The notes beneath the pieces are model-generated. The model had not been told where the DNA came from, did no database searches, and saw only the letters and a program-made list of their open reading frames with translations. Positions 1 through 8,507 of a stretch of DNA of 16,032 nucleotides are shown piece by piece. The stretch comes from Phycisphaerales bacterium (GTDB lineage Bacteria > Pseudomonadota > Gammaproteobacteria > Competibacterales > Competibacteraceae). The translations under genes were made by a program, and so were the position numbers. Position 1 is the first letter of the stretch, and the number at the start of each line of letters is the position of its first letter. The DNA lies in NCBI GenBank assembly GCA_014879435.1, contig JACSSB010000278.1:1-16032 (forward strand). The letters are read 5' to 3'.

Positions 1-524
1 ATCCGGGTGAAGGGTTCCAGATCCATAGCCACATTGAGACTCAAACCGTGGTAACAACGGCCTTGACGCAAACGCAGACCCAGCGAGGCTACCTTGGCAT
101 CCTCCACATAGACACCCGGCGCATCGGGCCGGGTGCGACCGAGGATGCCGTGAGCAGCGAGCAGGTCGATCACCGAGCGCTCCAGTATCGTCACTAGACC
201 ACGCACACTCAAACCTAACCGTCGTACATCCAGCAAGCAATACACCACCACCTGACCGGGGCCGTGGTAAGTCACCTGACCACCACGGTCCACCCACACC
301 ACCGGAATATCTCCTGGCGTCAACAGATGTTCGGTCTTGCCAGCCAATCCCTGGGTAAAGATCGGCGGATGTTCGACGTGCCACAGTTCGTCCGGCGTGT
401 CAGCATTGCGAGCCTCGGTAAAGGCCCGCATGGCGGCGAATACCGGTTCATACTCACAGCGACCGAGGCTACGCAGGCACAAGGACTCACCATGGGAAGT
501 GGGCATCGCCATGCCCTTGCTCAC
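1..524 (-). CDS. lipB: LipB, lipoyl(octanoyl) transferase (3' part outside window)
   Basis: Transfers octanoyl groups from octanoyl-ACP to the lipoyl domains of 2-oxoacid dehydrogenases and the glycine cleavage H protein, the first step of endogenous lipoate synthesis in the cytoplasm. The family signature RGGQVTYHGPGQ is at residues 80-91, and the segment around the expected catalytic lysine (EDAKVASLGLR, K144) with a following HG is present. The catalytic cysteine lies beyond the left edge. The chosen start is GTG at 524, which overlaps the ybeD stop as GTGA and implies translational coupling. In-frame ATG codons at 512 and 506 are alternatives, since the residues before 506 are not needed for the fold. 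About 174 codons of the usual 210-220 are visible. It is the last recognised gene of the minus-strand series. Confidence 0.95.
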   Translation of the reverse strand, partial: MSKGMAMPTSHGESLCLRSLGRCEYEPVFAAMRAFTEARNADTPDELWHVEHPPIFTQGLAGKTEHLLTPGDIPVVWVDRGGQVTYHGPGQVVVYCLLDVRRLGLSVRGLVTILERSVIDLLAAHGILGRTRPDAPGVYVEDAKVASLGLRLRQGRCYHGLSLNVAMDLEPFTR

Positions 525-784
525 AAAACCATCGTGATATCCGGATGACCGCTCAGTTCTCGATAGATCGCATCCAATTGCGCCCGGCTGTGGACATCCA
601 CTACCACCGTCAACGACTGGTAGCGACCCGCACTACTGTCACGTACCTGTATCCGCGTTTCGTCCAGCTCGATGACATGCCGACGGATTAGATCCGTCAC
701 TAGATTGCGAAAATCAGGCGTGTTGGTGCCCATGATCTTGATCGGAAACTCACAGGGAAATTGCAGTAGCGATTCATCGCTCAT
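521..784 (-). CDS. ybeD: YbeD/DUF493 family small protein
   Basis: An 87-residue protein of the YbeD (DUF493) family, which has an ACT-like small alpha/beta fold and is conserved between dacA and lipB in many Gammaproteobacteria. The signature FPCEFPIKIMG is at residues 9-19, and the C-terminal half carries the usual RYQSLTVVV strand and the LDAIYRELSGHP helix, ending in MVL. Length matches the family. Its biochemical function is not established; the constant position before lipB suggests a link with lipoate metabolism, possibly regulatory, but that is inference. The ATG at 784 is preceded by GAGG about 10 bases upstream, lies 21 bp after the dacA stop, and the stop overlaps the lipB GTG. Confidence 0.93.
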   Translation of the reverse strand: MSDESLLQFPCEFPIKIMGTNTPDFRNLVTDLIRRHVIELDETRIQVRDSSAGRYQSLTVVVDVHSRAQLDAIYRELSGHPDITMVL

Positions 785-805
785 GCTCGCATGCCTCGAA
801 CTGAA

Positions 806-2011
806 TTAATGAAATAACGAATAGAAAAACAGCAGGATCGAATCGATCATCCGCCCGAACCAGCCGCTTTCCGGTACCTCTTGCAACGCAACCAAAGGAG
901 TTCGGCTCACCTCTTGCTCACCCACTTTGACCACGATATCACCAAAGGGCTGATCCTTTTGGGCCGGGGCAACAATGATCGGTTGTACAGTGGTGGTGGT
1001 ACTAACATGCGGTGCCTGCCCTTTGATGACAGTCACATACAGGGGCTGAGTCACACCCAATGGCAGTTCATTTTCCTGACCTTTCCAGATTCGTGAGGTC
1101 ACGATAGGCGTGTTGGCGTCGTACAGCTTGCGGCTTTCGAAAAAGCTAAAACCGTAGTTCAGCAGTGTCTCACTGGCACTGAAGCGATTCCGTTCCCGCT
1201 CGGCCCCCAGCACCACCGCGACCAGACGAGTATCGTTACGCTTGGCCGACGAAACCAGACAGTAGCCCGCCGATTCGGTGTGACCTGTCTTGACTCCATC
1301 CACCGAGGGATCAGTCAGCAGCAACCGGTTGCGATTTTGCTGCTCGATATTGTTGTACTTAAAGCTACGCACCGAGTAGCGGCGATATTGATCCGGGAAA
1401 TCTCGAATCAATGCACGTGCCAATACGGCGATGTCGCGGGCCGACATGTAGTGCTCAGGGTTTGGCAAGCCGGCTGCATTGGTGAAATGGCTGCTGTTCA
1501 TTCCCAGTTGCGCCGCTTGTTCATTCATCAATTTGACGAAGGTTTCCTCGGAACCCGCCACATATTCCGCCAACGCTACCGTAGCATCGTTGCCAGATTG
1601 CACCACCATACCCATCAATAAATCATCAACCGACACTTGGCTCCCGAGCTTAACGAACATTCTGGAACCTTGGGTTCGCCACGCTTTTTCACTGATGGGT
1701 ACCGGGTCATCGACGTGAATCTTGCCGGATTTCAGAGCTTTGTAGACCACGTAACCGGCCATCAACTTAGTGATACTGGCCGGTTCCATCCGTTCCTCCC
1801 CCTTCAAATCCGCCAAGATGGCGCCACTTTGATAATCCATCAGCAAATAACCCCGTACCGGGACTTGTGGTGGTGACGGCAGGGTGTCAGTTTGAACGGC
1901 GGCCCAACTGGAACACAACACGGTGCCTACCAGGACCAACGGCAACAGCAGGAAACGAAGCACAGTCGAGTACAACATGAGTCGTGTGGGACTCCCTTGG
2001 TTAAAAATCAT
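806..2011 (-). CDS. dacA: D-alanyl-D-alanine carboxypeptidase, PBP5/6 family
   Basis: Low-molecular-weight penicillin-binding protein that removes the terminal D-Ala from peptidoglycan pentapeptides on the periplasmic face of the inner membrane. All three active-site motifs are present: S79-I-T-K82, SGN at 139-141 and KTG at 241-243. An N-terminal signal peptide (hydrophobic core about residues 18-33, likely cleavage near SSWA-A) and a C-terminal PBP5 all-beta domain ending in an amphipathic membrane anchor (GWFGRMIDSILLFFYSLFH) are visible. The length of 401 residues is typical. Start choice is uncertain. ATG 2011 has no clear ribosome binding site. ATG 1978 keeps a full signal peptide, has AAGGGAG at 1998-1992 (13-base spacing), and would suit the promoter-like motif just upstream. 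A 116 bp gap separates it from rlpA. Confidence 0.96.
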   Translation of the reverse strand: MIFNQGSPTRLMLYSTVLRFLLLPLVLVGTVLCSSWAAVQTDTLPSPPQVPVRGYLLMDYQSGAILADLKGEERMEPASITKLMAGYVVYKALKSGKIHVDDPVPISEKAWRTQGSRMFVKLGSQVSVDDLLMGMVVQSGNDATVALAEYVAGSEETFVKLMNEQAAQLGMNSSHFTNAAGLPNPEHYMSARDIAVLARALIRDFPDQYRRYSVRSFKYNNIEQQNRNRLLLTDPSVDGVKTGHTESAGYCLVSSAKRNDTRLVAVVLGAERERNRFSASETLLNYGFSFFESRKLYDANTPIVTSRIWKGQENELPLGVTQPLYVTVIKGQAPHVSTTTTVQPIIVAPAQKDQPFGDIVVKVGEQEVSRTPLVALQEVPESGWFGRMIDSILLFFYSLFH

Positions 2012-2019
2012 CGCTCGTG

Positions 2020-2047
2020 ATTCTAGTCAGACCCGGTCACGAATCAA
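2020..2047 (-). promoter_or_regulatory. Candidate sigma70 promoter for dacA-ybeD-lipB
   Basis: On the minus strand a TAGAAT hexamer (2025-2020) lies 16 bases downstream of TTGATT (2047-2042). The match is 5/6 for the -10 and 4/6 for the -35 consensus. It sits in the 116 bp rlpA-dacA gap, the longest gap in the minus-strand series. Transcription would begin near 2013, which would leave ATG 2011 almost leaderless but give ATG 1978 a leader of about 35 bases. This is a motif match by eye only. Confidence 0.35.
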
Positions 2048-2127
2048 ACCATCGCGCTATCCCACGCCAAGAAGGTGCTCACGCTACAGCACGAGCATTG
2101 GTCCAAATGCAGTGACCCGCCTTGTAT

Positions 2128-2844
2128 TTACGGACGGGAGTTACTGCGCCGTCCGTCAGGCATGGCACCCACCAAATACATCGTATCGTCTTTATCGCTC
2201 AGCATGCCCTTGCTCTGCCCAGCCGATGTATCCGATGGATTTCGCGATTTCATCCCGGCCAGCTGCCAGCTTCGCTCGACCGCACGCCGAGCCACCAGCT
2301 CTGGTAGATACTGATACGGTGCCAAAGCGGTCACTTCGACATGAGTAGTTCCTCGCCCCACCATATCCAGCCGCAAGGCGGCGGCATAAGACAGATCGAT
2401 GATCCGCCCTGAGACAAACGGGCCGCGATCCGTGACCTTGACTATAGTGCTCCGACCGTTGTCCAGATTGATCACGCGCACATAACAGGGTAGCGGCAGG
2501 CTCTTGTGGGCTGCGGTCATCTCATACATGTCGTATGAAGTGCCGCTGGAGGTCTTGCGTCCGTGAAAATCCCGGCCATACCAAGAGGCAGTGCCTTCCT
2601 CTCGATAGCCTTCGCTGGTTTCCCTGACCCGATAACGCCGACCGAAGACGACATAGCTGTCGGCATTGCCAGTGGCACTGGGAGGTTCGACTGAAAGATT
2701 CAGTTCAGTCGTGTCCGAGATCATGTTGAGATTGGAACCACTAGGCAGTACGCGCTTCTCTGGTTGTCCAGGAACGCTGCCGCAACCTACTAGCGCACTG
2801 GTCAACGAGACCCAAAATAAAGTCTGGCCCCAAGATTTCGCCAT
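2128..2844 (-). CDS. rlpA: RlpA-like septal-ring lipoprotein, DPBB domain only (no SPOR)
   Basis: A lipoprotein with a lipobox L-V-G-C (C21) and a double-psi beta-barrel domain at about residues 84-176, including GTASWYG, FHGRKTSSG, MTAAH (H113), TDRGPF (D139) and RIIDLSYAAA. In Pseudomonas aeruginosa, RlpA is a lytic transglycosylase acting on peptide-free glycans at the septum. Two departures from that model are visible. The usual SGExxD motif reads SGTSYD, so the conserved Glu position is Thr102 while D105 and H113 remain. The protein also stops at 238 residues with no C-terminal SPOR domain, whereas the E. coli and Pseudomonas proteins are about 340-360 residues. The start at 2844 has a strong AAGGGAG site at 2856-2850. 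It lies 76 bp after mltB. The family assignment is secure, but enzymatic activity is doubtful. Confidence 0.93.
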   Translation of the reverse strand: MAKSWGQTLFWVSLTSALVGCGSVPGQPEKRVLPSGSNLNMISDTTELNLSVEPPSATGNADSYVVFGRRYRVRETSEGYREEGTASWYGRDFHGRKTSSGTSYDMYEMTAAHKSLPLPCYVRVINLDNGRSTIVKVTDRGPFVSGRIIDLSYAAALRLDMVGRGTTHVEVTALAPYQYLPELVARRAVERSWQLAGMKSRNPSDTSAGQSKGMLSDKDDTMYLVGAMPDGRRSNSRP

Positions 2845-2920
2845 AAATTCTCCCTTGCATCGGGCAACAGTGAACCCTTGTCGAACCGATGCGATTATTT
2901 TCAGATTTTTGTTGGAAAAT

Positions 2921-4033
2921 TCAGTCAGCGCGGGCTACGCGTTCCACTGTACGGGTATCGGAAAACGCATATTGCTCACGGATTTCCTGACTGAGCTGAT
3001 AGACCGCCATGGCGTATAAGCGGCTGTGGTTATAGCGAGTGATCACATAAAAATTATCGAAGCCCAACCAATATTCCATACCGTCGCGCCCTTCGTACTC
3101 CAGCAGTAGCGCGGTCTGTGCTCCATTGACCGACGCCATCGGTGTCACTCCCTGGGCTTGTAGACTTGCGATACTGTCCTTGGGCCGACTCAACTTCTGA
3201 CTGACTAGCGCCGAGTAGCGTGTACCGCTCACTTGCGCCGGTACAGCGACCGGTGCACCAGTGCGCCAGCCATATCCCTGGAAGTAATGGGCGACACTAC
3301 CGATCGCATCTTTGGGGTCATGCCAGAGATCGCGATGACCATCACCATCGAAATCGACCGCATAGGACAAATAACTACTAGGCATAAATTGCCCAAATCC
3401 CATGGCTCCAGCGTAGGACCCGCGCGGAGTCAGCGGATCGATACCCTCATTGCGAGTGAGCAGCAGGAAATTTTCCAGTTCTTTGCGGAAATAGGTGGCA
3501 CGGCGCGGATAATCGAAGGCCAGGGTGGATAAGGCTTCCAGAACGCGAAAGTTGCCCATATTGCCACCGTATTGGGTCTCGACACCGATGATAGCGACCA
3601 CAATTTCCGGGGGCACGCCATAAACCTGCTCAGCACGGGCCAGCACCGCCGCATTAGCCCGCCAAAACTGCACGCCGCCTTGGATACGCTTGGAATTGAC
3701 GAAGATGCCACGGTACTCATACCAGGGCTTGGCCTCGCCTGGTCGGGACATGGCCTTGATGATGCTGGGCTGAGCCTTGGCGCGACTAAAAACCGACAAC
3801 AGATAATTGGCATCGAAGCGATGACGCGAGGCCATTTCTCGGATGAACTGTTGCACTTCAGGTCGACTGGCCAAAGATTGGCTGGGAATGCCACCAGCGG
3901 GCCCAGTCATCGTCGTTTCCGGTGAGGTAGGCGCCGGTATCATCGGGGTTACCGGCACCTGGCGGACCGTGGGTGACGTTGGCGCGCAGGCGCTCAATAG
4001 CAGGATGATACCGGGCAAATACAGGTTCTTCAC
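2921..4033 (-). CDS. mltB: Lytic murein transglycosylase B (Slt35/MltB family lipoprotein)
   Basis: Cleaves the MurNAc-GlcNAc bond of peptidoglycan with formation of 1,6-anhydro-MurNAc, acting in the periplasm as a lipoprotein. The lipobox LLSAC gives C16 as the lipidated residue, followed by a Pro/Thr-rich linker to about residue 55. The catalytic glutamate is E152 in GVETQYGG. Other family features are FDYPRRATYF (173-182), GAMGFGQFMPSSY (209-221), the D-x-D-x-D calcium-loop-like DFDGDGHRDLW (227-237), and YFQGYGW. The length of 370 is typical. Translation starts at GTG 4033, 33 bp after the rodA stop, with only a weak GAG-type ribosome site. Position between rodA and rlpA matches other gammaproteobacterial elongation operons. 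Confidence 0.96.
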   Translation of the reverse strand: MKNLYLPGIILLLSACAPTSPTVRQVPVTPMIPAPTSPETTMTGPAGGIPSQSLASRPEVQQFIREMASRHRFDANYLLSVFSRAKAQPSIIKAMSRPGEAKPWYEYRGIFVNSKRIQGGVQFWRANAAVLARAEQVYGVPPEIVVAIIGVETQYGGNMGNFRVLEALSTLAFDYPRRATYFRKELENFLLLTRNEGIDPLTPRGSYAGAMGFGQFMPSSYLSYAVDFDGDGHRDLWHDPKDAIGSVAHYFQGYGWRTGAPVAVPAQVSGTRYSALVSQKLSRPKDSIASLQAQGVTPMASVNGAQTALLLEYEGRDGMEYWLGFDNFYVITRYNHSRLYAMAVYQLSQEIREQYAFSDTRTVERVARAD

Positions 4034-4066
4034 GCGCAGATCTCGTCGTTTTGGTCGCGATAATGA

Positions 4067-5170
4067 TTACCGTGTTGGGCTCAGACGGTGCGAATAAGCG
4101 CTCATCAGGATACCGAAGCCCGCCATGATCGTCACTAGGGATGTTCCGCCATAACTGAACAATGGCAACGGTAATCCCACCACCGGCAGCAGACCGGACA
4201 CCATTCCAGAGTTGACGAAAGCGTAAATAAAGAAAATCAGAGTCAAGCTGCCCGCCAGAAGACGGGTATAGGTATCTGGAGTATGGGTCGCCATATATAG
4301 GCAACGGGCGATAATGAAGAAATACAACACCAGCAGCAAACAGCCCCCCACCAGACCAAACTCTTCCGAGAATGCGGCGAAGATGAAATCGGTCGAGCCT
4401 TCCGGCAAAAAATCCAGATGTGATTGGGTACCGTTCAACCAACCCTTGCCGTAGATACCCCCGGAACCGATGGCGATCTTGGACTGGATGATGTGATAAC
4501 CCGATCCCAGCGGGTCACTTTCTGGATCAAGGAAGGTCAACACCCGCTGGCGCTGGTAATCGTGCATACCAAAGTGCCAAAACAGTGGGACCACGGCACA
4601 CAGTGTCGCCGCCAAGCCGAACATGATGACCCAACTCAGTCCACCGAGAAACAGCACGTAAGCTCCGGCACAACCCACCACCAGCGCCGTGCCCAGATCC
4701 GGCTGCTTGGCGATCAACAGAAATGGCACAGCGGTGATCAATACCCCGCTCAGTAAATGCCACAACCGTGGCGGCAGTGGTTTATCGGCGAAGTACCAGC
4801 TCATCATCATCGGCACGGCCAACTTCATGATCTCCGAGGGTTGAAAGCGTAGCACCCCCAGGTCCAACCAACGCCGTGCGCCTTTGGAGATATCGCCAGC
4901 CGCCATAACTGCCAACAACAGAATGATTCCAAACAGATAAATCCATGGCGACCAGAACCGAAAGTAATAAGGCGGTACCTGCGCCAAAGCCAGCATGATC
5001 ACGAATCCCAAGCCCAAGCGCATGGCCTGGCCAGTCACCAAATCCATATTGCGCTGACCCGCACTGTACAGCACGATCAGCCCCATTCCCGATACAGCCA
5101 GTAATCCCAGCAGTAAACTCAGATCGAAATGAATCCGCCATGGGAAAAATTTTTTCTTATTCTGATCCAT
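4067..5170 (-). CDS. rodA: RodA, SEDS-family peptidoglycan glycosyltransferase
   Basis: Integral membrane polymerase that extends glycan strands from lipid II during cell elongation, working as a complex with PBP2. It shows SEDS features: GARRWLDLG and RFQPSEIMKLA (97-118), AKQPDLGTAL (154-163), the LPEGSTDFIFA segment with the essential aspartate at D261 (E. coli D262), and a C-terminal GLPLPLFSYGGTSL. About ten transmembrane segments are apparent. The open frame extends upstream to 5302, but that extension lies inside mrdA in another frame. ATG 5170 gives a 367-residue protein like E. coli RodA (370) and has GCAGGA eight bases upstream. The gene overlaps the end of mrdA by 14 bp, so the polymerase and its partner are likely translationally coupled. 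Confidence 0.97.
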   Translation of the reverse strand: MDQNKKKFFPWRIHFDLSLLLGLLAVSGMGLIVLYSAGQRNMDLVTGQAMRLGLGFVIMLALAQVPPYYFRFWSPWIYLFGIILLLAVMAAGDISKGARRWLDLGVLRFQPSEIMKLAVPMMMSWYFADKPLPPRLWHLLSGVLITAVPFLLIAKQPDLGTALVVGCAGAYVLFLGGLSWVIMFGLAATLCAVVPLFWHFGMHDYQRQRVLTFLDPESDPLGSGYHIIQSKIAIGSGGIYGKGWLNGTQSHLDFLPEGSTDFIFAAFSEEFGLVGGCLLLVLYFFIIARCLYMATHTPDTYTRLLAGSLTLIFFIYAFVNSGMVSGLLPVVGLPLPLFSYGGTSLVTIMAGFGILMSAYSHRLSPTR

Positions 5171-7094
5171 CCTGAGCATCCTGCGAGTTGTTCTGAGCTT
5201 CGCCAGCGCTGGGCTGATCGTATTTGTTGAGCAAGTAAGCATCCATGACCTTACGTGCCATCGGTGCGGCGGTCTTGCTGCCTCCGCCACCATTTTCGGC
5301 AATGACCGCCACCGCGATCCGTGGATCGTCAGCCGGGGCGAATGCTACGAACAAGGCATGATCCAATAAATGCCGCGCCAAGCGCTTGGCGTTGTAACGC
5401 TCGTTCTGCCCCACAGTGAATACTTGAGCGGTACCGGTCTTACCCGCAATGCGGTATTTGGCACCATTCCCGATGCTATGAGCGGTACCCCCTTCTATCA
5501 CATGGATCATGCCGGTAATCACCATATCCCAAAACCGAGGGTTTTTGAGCGTTACCGGTGGCAGCGGTCGTGGTGCTTCTGGAGTTTTAATCTGCGTACC
5601 AGGATCCTTAGTGGCCAACAGGACCCGCGGCTTAAAAGCCGTACCGTGCTGAGAAATAATCGCAGTGGCATGGGCCAACTGCAGTGGAGTGGCCAAAAAA
5701 TAGCCCTGTCCGATTCCAGCACTGACGGTGTCGCCCGCGAACCAGGGGCGTTTGTGGACCCGACGTTTCCATTCCGATGATGGCAGCAAAGCACTCTTTT
5801 CACCCGACAGATCGATCCCTGTTTGCCGACCTAATTGGAATAGGTCCAGAAATTCATGAACACGGTCAATGCCCAGGTTGTAGGCCAGATTGTAGAAGTA
5901 GACATCGCAAGACTGGGCAATAGATCGATCCATGCTCACGCTGCCATGACCGCCGCGCCGCCAGTCACGAAATTTATGGCTGGAGCCAGGCAGGCGATAG
6001 AATCCTGGGCAGAAGACGCCGCTGTAACGATTGACTTGCCCGTATTCCAGCCCAGCCAGTGCCATGAGTGGCTTGATGGTAGAACCGGGCGGATAAATCC
6101 CGCGCAAGGCACGGTTGAGCAGTGGCCGATCCTTGGAAGTATTGAGCACGCGGTAGGAGGCGAAATCGATGCCGTTGACGAAAGGGTTGGGATCGTAGGT
6201 CGGCTGGCTGGCCATGGCCAGCACTTCGCCATTGCGCGGATCGATGGCGACAATGGCGCCGTTGTAGCCTGTCAGCGTCTTTTCCGCCACCGCCTGCAAG
6301 CGCACGTCGATACTTAGGTAAATATGCTGGCCCGGCACGGGAGGAGTCCGGCTTAGCACTCGCAATGGGCGACCGTCCGCGTTGGTTTCAACCTGCTGCC
6401 AACCGGTGCGTCCACGCAGCAGATCTTCGTAAGAACGCTCCACGCCGGTCTTACCGATATGCGTGCTGCCGCCGTACTGACCGGGATCGAGTCGACGCAA
6501 CTCGTTTTCATCGATTCGCCCGACATAACCGATCACATGGACCGCCAATGGCCCCAACGGATAACGACGGGTCAGATCGGCTTTGATCTCCACTCCTGGC
6601 AAACGGTACAGATCGACCGCCAAACGGGCGATTTCCTCATCGGTCAAGCGAAAGCGCAGGGGCACTCCAGTGTAAGGCGGTGCGCGCCGCGCCAGCTTGC
6701 GATAACGATCGATATCGACATCGCTCAGCTCGATACGTTGGCGTATTGCCGCCAGAGTCTCGTCCAGATCCGAGACTTGCTCGCGGGTGATTTCCAGATG
6801 ATAGGAGGCCAAGTTGTCGGCCAGTAGCACCCCGTTACGGTCGAAGATGAAGCCCCGAGTGGGCGGTAACGGTTGTACACGAATCCGGTTGTTTTCAGAC
6901 AGAGTGGTAAAGCGTTCGTGATTGAGTATCTGCAGGTAGACCAAACGACTGGCTACCCCTAGAAATCCCAGAAATACCACGAATAACGCCACCAGAGCAC
7001 GACGGAAAAAGAGTTCGCTCTCGGCCGTGTTGTCCTTGGCACGGGTCAGGAGTTCCCCTGCGGTAGACTTGGCGAGCGGATGCCAGGTTTTCAT
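5157..7094 (-). CDS. mrdA: Penicillin-binding protein 2, elongation-specific transpeptidase
   Basis: Monofunctional class B PBP that cross-links peptidoglycan in the elongasome. A single N-terminal membrane anchor is at about residues 32-56, followed by the PBP dimer (pedestal) domain starting at QPLPPTRGFIFDRNGVLLAD (74-93). The transpeptidase domain carries S338-T-I-K341, SCD at 395-397 (the usual PBP2 form of SxN) and KTG at 552-554. The length of 645 is close to the E. coli protein (633). The ATG at 7094 has GCGGAAG upstream and lies 19 bp after the mreD stop. The 3' end overlaps rodA by 14 bp. Expected target of mecillinam-type beta-lactams from family knowledge. Confidence 0.97.
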   Translation of the reverse strand: MKTWHPLAKSTAGELLTRAKDNTAESELFFRRALVALFVVFLGFLGVASRLVYLQILNHERFTTLSENNRIRVQPLPPTRGFIFDRNGVLLADNLASYHLEITREQVSDLDETLAAIRQRIELSDVDIDRYRKLARRAPPYTGVPLRFRLTDEEIARLAVDLYRLPGVEIKADLTRRYPLGPLAVHVIGYVGRIDENELRRLDPGQYGGSTHIGKTGVERSYEDLLRGRTGWQQVETNADGRPLRVLSRTPPVPGQHIYLSIDVRLQAVAEKTLTGYNGAIVAIDPRNGEVLAMASQPTYDPNPFVNGIDFASYRVLNTSKDRPLLNRALRGIYPPGSTIKPLMALAGLEYGQVNRYSGVFCPGFYRLPGSSHKFRDWRRGGHGSVSMDRSIAQSCDVYFYNLAYNLGIDRVHEFLDLFQLGRQTGIDLSGEKSALLPSSEWKRRVHKRPWFAGDTVSAGIGQGYFLATPLQLAHATAIISQHGTAFKPRVLLATKDPGTQIKTPEAPRPLPPVTLKNPRFWDMVITGMIHVIEGGTAHSIGNGAKYRIAGKTGTAQVFTVGQNERYNAKRLARHLLDHALFVAFAPADDPRIAVAVIAENGGGGSKTAAPMARKVMDAYLLNKYDQPSAGEAQNNSQDAQDGSE

Positions 7095-7113
7095 GTTCGC
7101 TTCCGCTGGATGC

Positions 7114-7602
7114 TCAGCTGATCTGGAAATAGCGGCGTGTATCGCGCAGGATCACGAACAGCAAAGGCCACATCGCTATACCACCCAACGCAGGCGCCAA
7201 GTACCACCAATCGCGTGGGGGATAACCGATCACCCCGCTGATCCAGAACACCAGAAATTGTTTGATTAGCAAAAAAATCAAGATGCTGAAGGTCTGCTGC
7301 CAGGGGGGAACCACCCGAATGCGCCGGTATGCTTGCAAGGTAAGATAGGCCACCACCGCCAAGGCTAGGGCATGCTGACCCAACAACGCCCCACGCGCCA
7401 CATCCAACAATAACCCGACCAACCAGCCCACGCCGATTCCGATCCGGTGTGGTAGCGCCATGCACCAGTAGATCAGCACCATCACCACCCAATCCGGTTG
7501 AAAATGATCCAACCAACCGGGTAGCGGTATGGCGGACAGTAGAAACGCCAGCAGAAAACTCAAGGCTACGATTTCACCGCCGCCGGGGCGCGGCACATTC
7601 AT
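7114..7602 (-). CDS. mreD: MreD, rod-shape-determining inner membrane protein
   Basis: A 162-residue, highly hydrophobic protein with about five membrane segments, and the expected partner of MreC in the elongasome. Recognisable family features are an N-terminal segment with the D-W-V-V-M-V-L-I-Y-W stretch (37-46), GWLVGLLLDVARGALLGQHA (59-78), and a C-terminal pair of hydrophobic helices. Length matches E. coli MreD (162). Its ATG overlaps the mreC stop as ATGA (7602-7599), implying translational coupling. The sequence family is poorly conserved, so the assignment also rests on its place between mreC and mrdA. Confidence 0.94.
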   Translation of the reverse strand: MNVPRPGGGEIVALSFLLAFLLSAIPLPGWLDHFQPDWVVMVLIYWCMALPHRIGIGVGWLVGLLLDVARGALLGQHALALAVVAYLTLQAYRRIRVVPPWQQTFSILIFLLIKQFLVFWISGVIGYPPRDWWYLAPALGGIAMWPLLFVILRDTRRYFQIS

Positions 7603-8507
7603 GGCGAATGGGGCGGCGTGGATGGTTCGACCATGGCAGGCGCGGACGATTTCGGCATGTCTGTTTTGTTCTCCAGCAACATGACCTCGCGGATTCGATC
7701 AAGTGCCGCGAGCGGGCGGGCCACAATGTGCGCAAAGGGACTGCCAGGATCGAATTCCACTTTCACCACCTTAGCCACCGGATAACCACGCGGAAAACGT
7801 CCGCCCAAACCAGAAGTGACCAACAGGTCACCCACTTTGACATCTTCATTATTGGGAATATGAGGCAACTCAAGTTCCTGAAAGTTGCCAGTACCCAGAG
7901 CCAGAGTGCGCACTCCAGTCCGGTCGATCTGGATCGGCAGGGCGTGGTTGGGATCGGTGATCAGGATAGCGGTGGAGGTAAAGGGATCGACCCGGATAAT
8001 CTGGCCGACAATGCCATGCTGATCGAGTACCGGCTCACCCTCATAAACACTGTGCCGACGACCACGATTGAGCAGAATATGATGGCGATACGGGTCGAAA
8101 TCTACGGCCAGCAATTCAGCGAGCAATACCGGTTCTGGGGTGTTGACCGCTGACTCCAGCAGGGAACGCAAACGGCGGTTTTCCGCCTCCAGCGTGATCA
8201 GCTTCTGCAATTGCGCATTGAGAAATATCTGTTTCTCATGCAAGCGGGCGTTCTCTTCCAATAGGACATCCCGACCGACCAGATTCTTGGCCAGCCATGT
8301 CCGCACATCATTAGGCAGGCGCGCCAGATATTGCAATGGATAGATCGCCGTGGACAAAACATCGCGCACGCCATCCAGATAGCGATAGCGATGATCCACA
8401 GTCATGATGGCGATCGACAATATCACCCACAGACCGAGCCGCAAAGTCGCTGTGGGATTGACTGTAAACAAGTAGCGGAACCGCCTGCTGGGCTTGAGCG
8501 CAACCAA
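7599..8507 (-). CDS. mreC: MreC, rod-shape-determining periplasmic scaffold
   Basis: Bitopic inner membrane protein that links cytoplasmic MreB to the periplasmic PBP2/RodA synthase. It has one transmembrane helix at about residues 21-37 followed by the family's D-H-R-Y. A predicted coiled coil at about 80-118 (EENARLH...LEAENRRLRSLLE) follows, then the two beta-barrel domains with the signature TSGLGGRFPRGYPVAKV at 231-247. The C-terminal tail is Pro/Ser rich. No ATG precedes the membrane helix. The longest start is TTG 8507, 3 bp after the mreB stop, with no clear ribosome site. TTG 8471 (residue 13), with AGGCGG nine bases upstream, is an equally good choice and would give about 290 residues. 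The 3' end overlaps mreD by 4 bp. Confidence 0.95.
   Translation of the reverse strand: MVALKPSRRFRYLFTVNPTATLRLGLWVILSIAIMTVDHRYRYLDGVRDVLSTAIYPLQYLARLPNDVRTWLAKNLVGRDVLLEENARLHEKQIFLNAQLQKLITLEAENRRLRSLLESAVNTPEPVLLAELLAVDFDPYRHHILLNRGRRHSVYEGEPVLDQHGIVGQIIRVDPFTSTAILITDPNHALPIQIDRTGVRTLALGTGNFQELELPHIPNNEDVKVGDLLVTSGLGGRFPRGYPVAKVVKVEFDPGSPFAHIVARPLAALDRIREVMLLENKTDMPKSSAPAMVEPSTPPHSP

Noticed and set aside
2048..2127. Frameshifted SPOR domain downstream of rlpA
   Set aside because: The other frames after the rlpA stop close within about 25 codons and show no SPOR-like repeat, so a simple frameshift does not explain the short protein.
3858..4442. 194-codon minus-strand frame across the rodA-mltB junction
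   Set aside because: It overlaps the conserved C terminus of RodA and the N terminus of MltB in another frame, and its product resembles no family.
5171..5302. N-terminal extension of RodA to 411 residues
   Set aside because: The extra 44 residues lie entirely inside mrdA, are not hydrophobic or family-like, and ATG 5170 has its own GCAGGA site.
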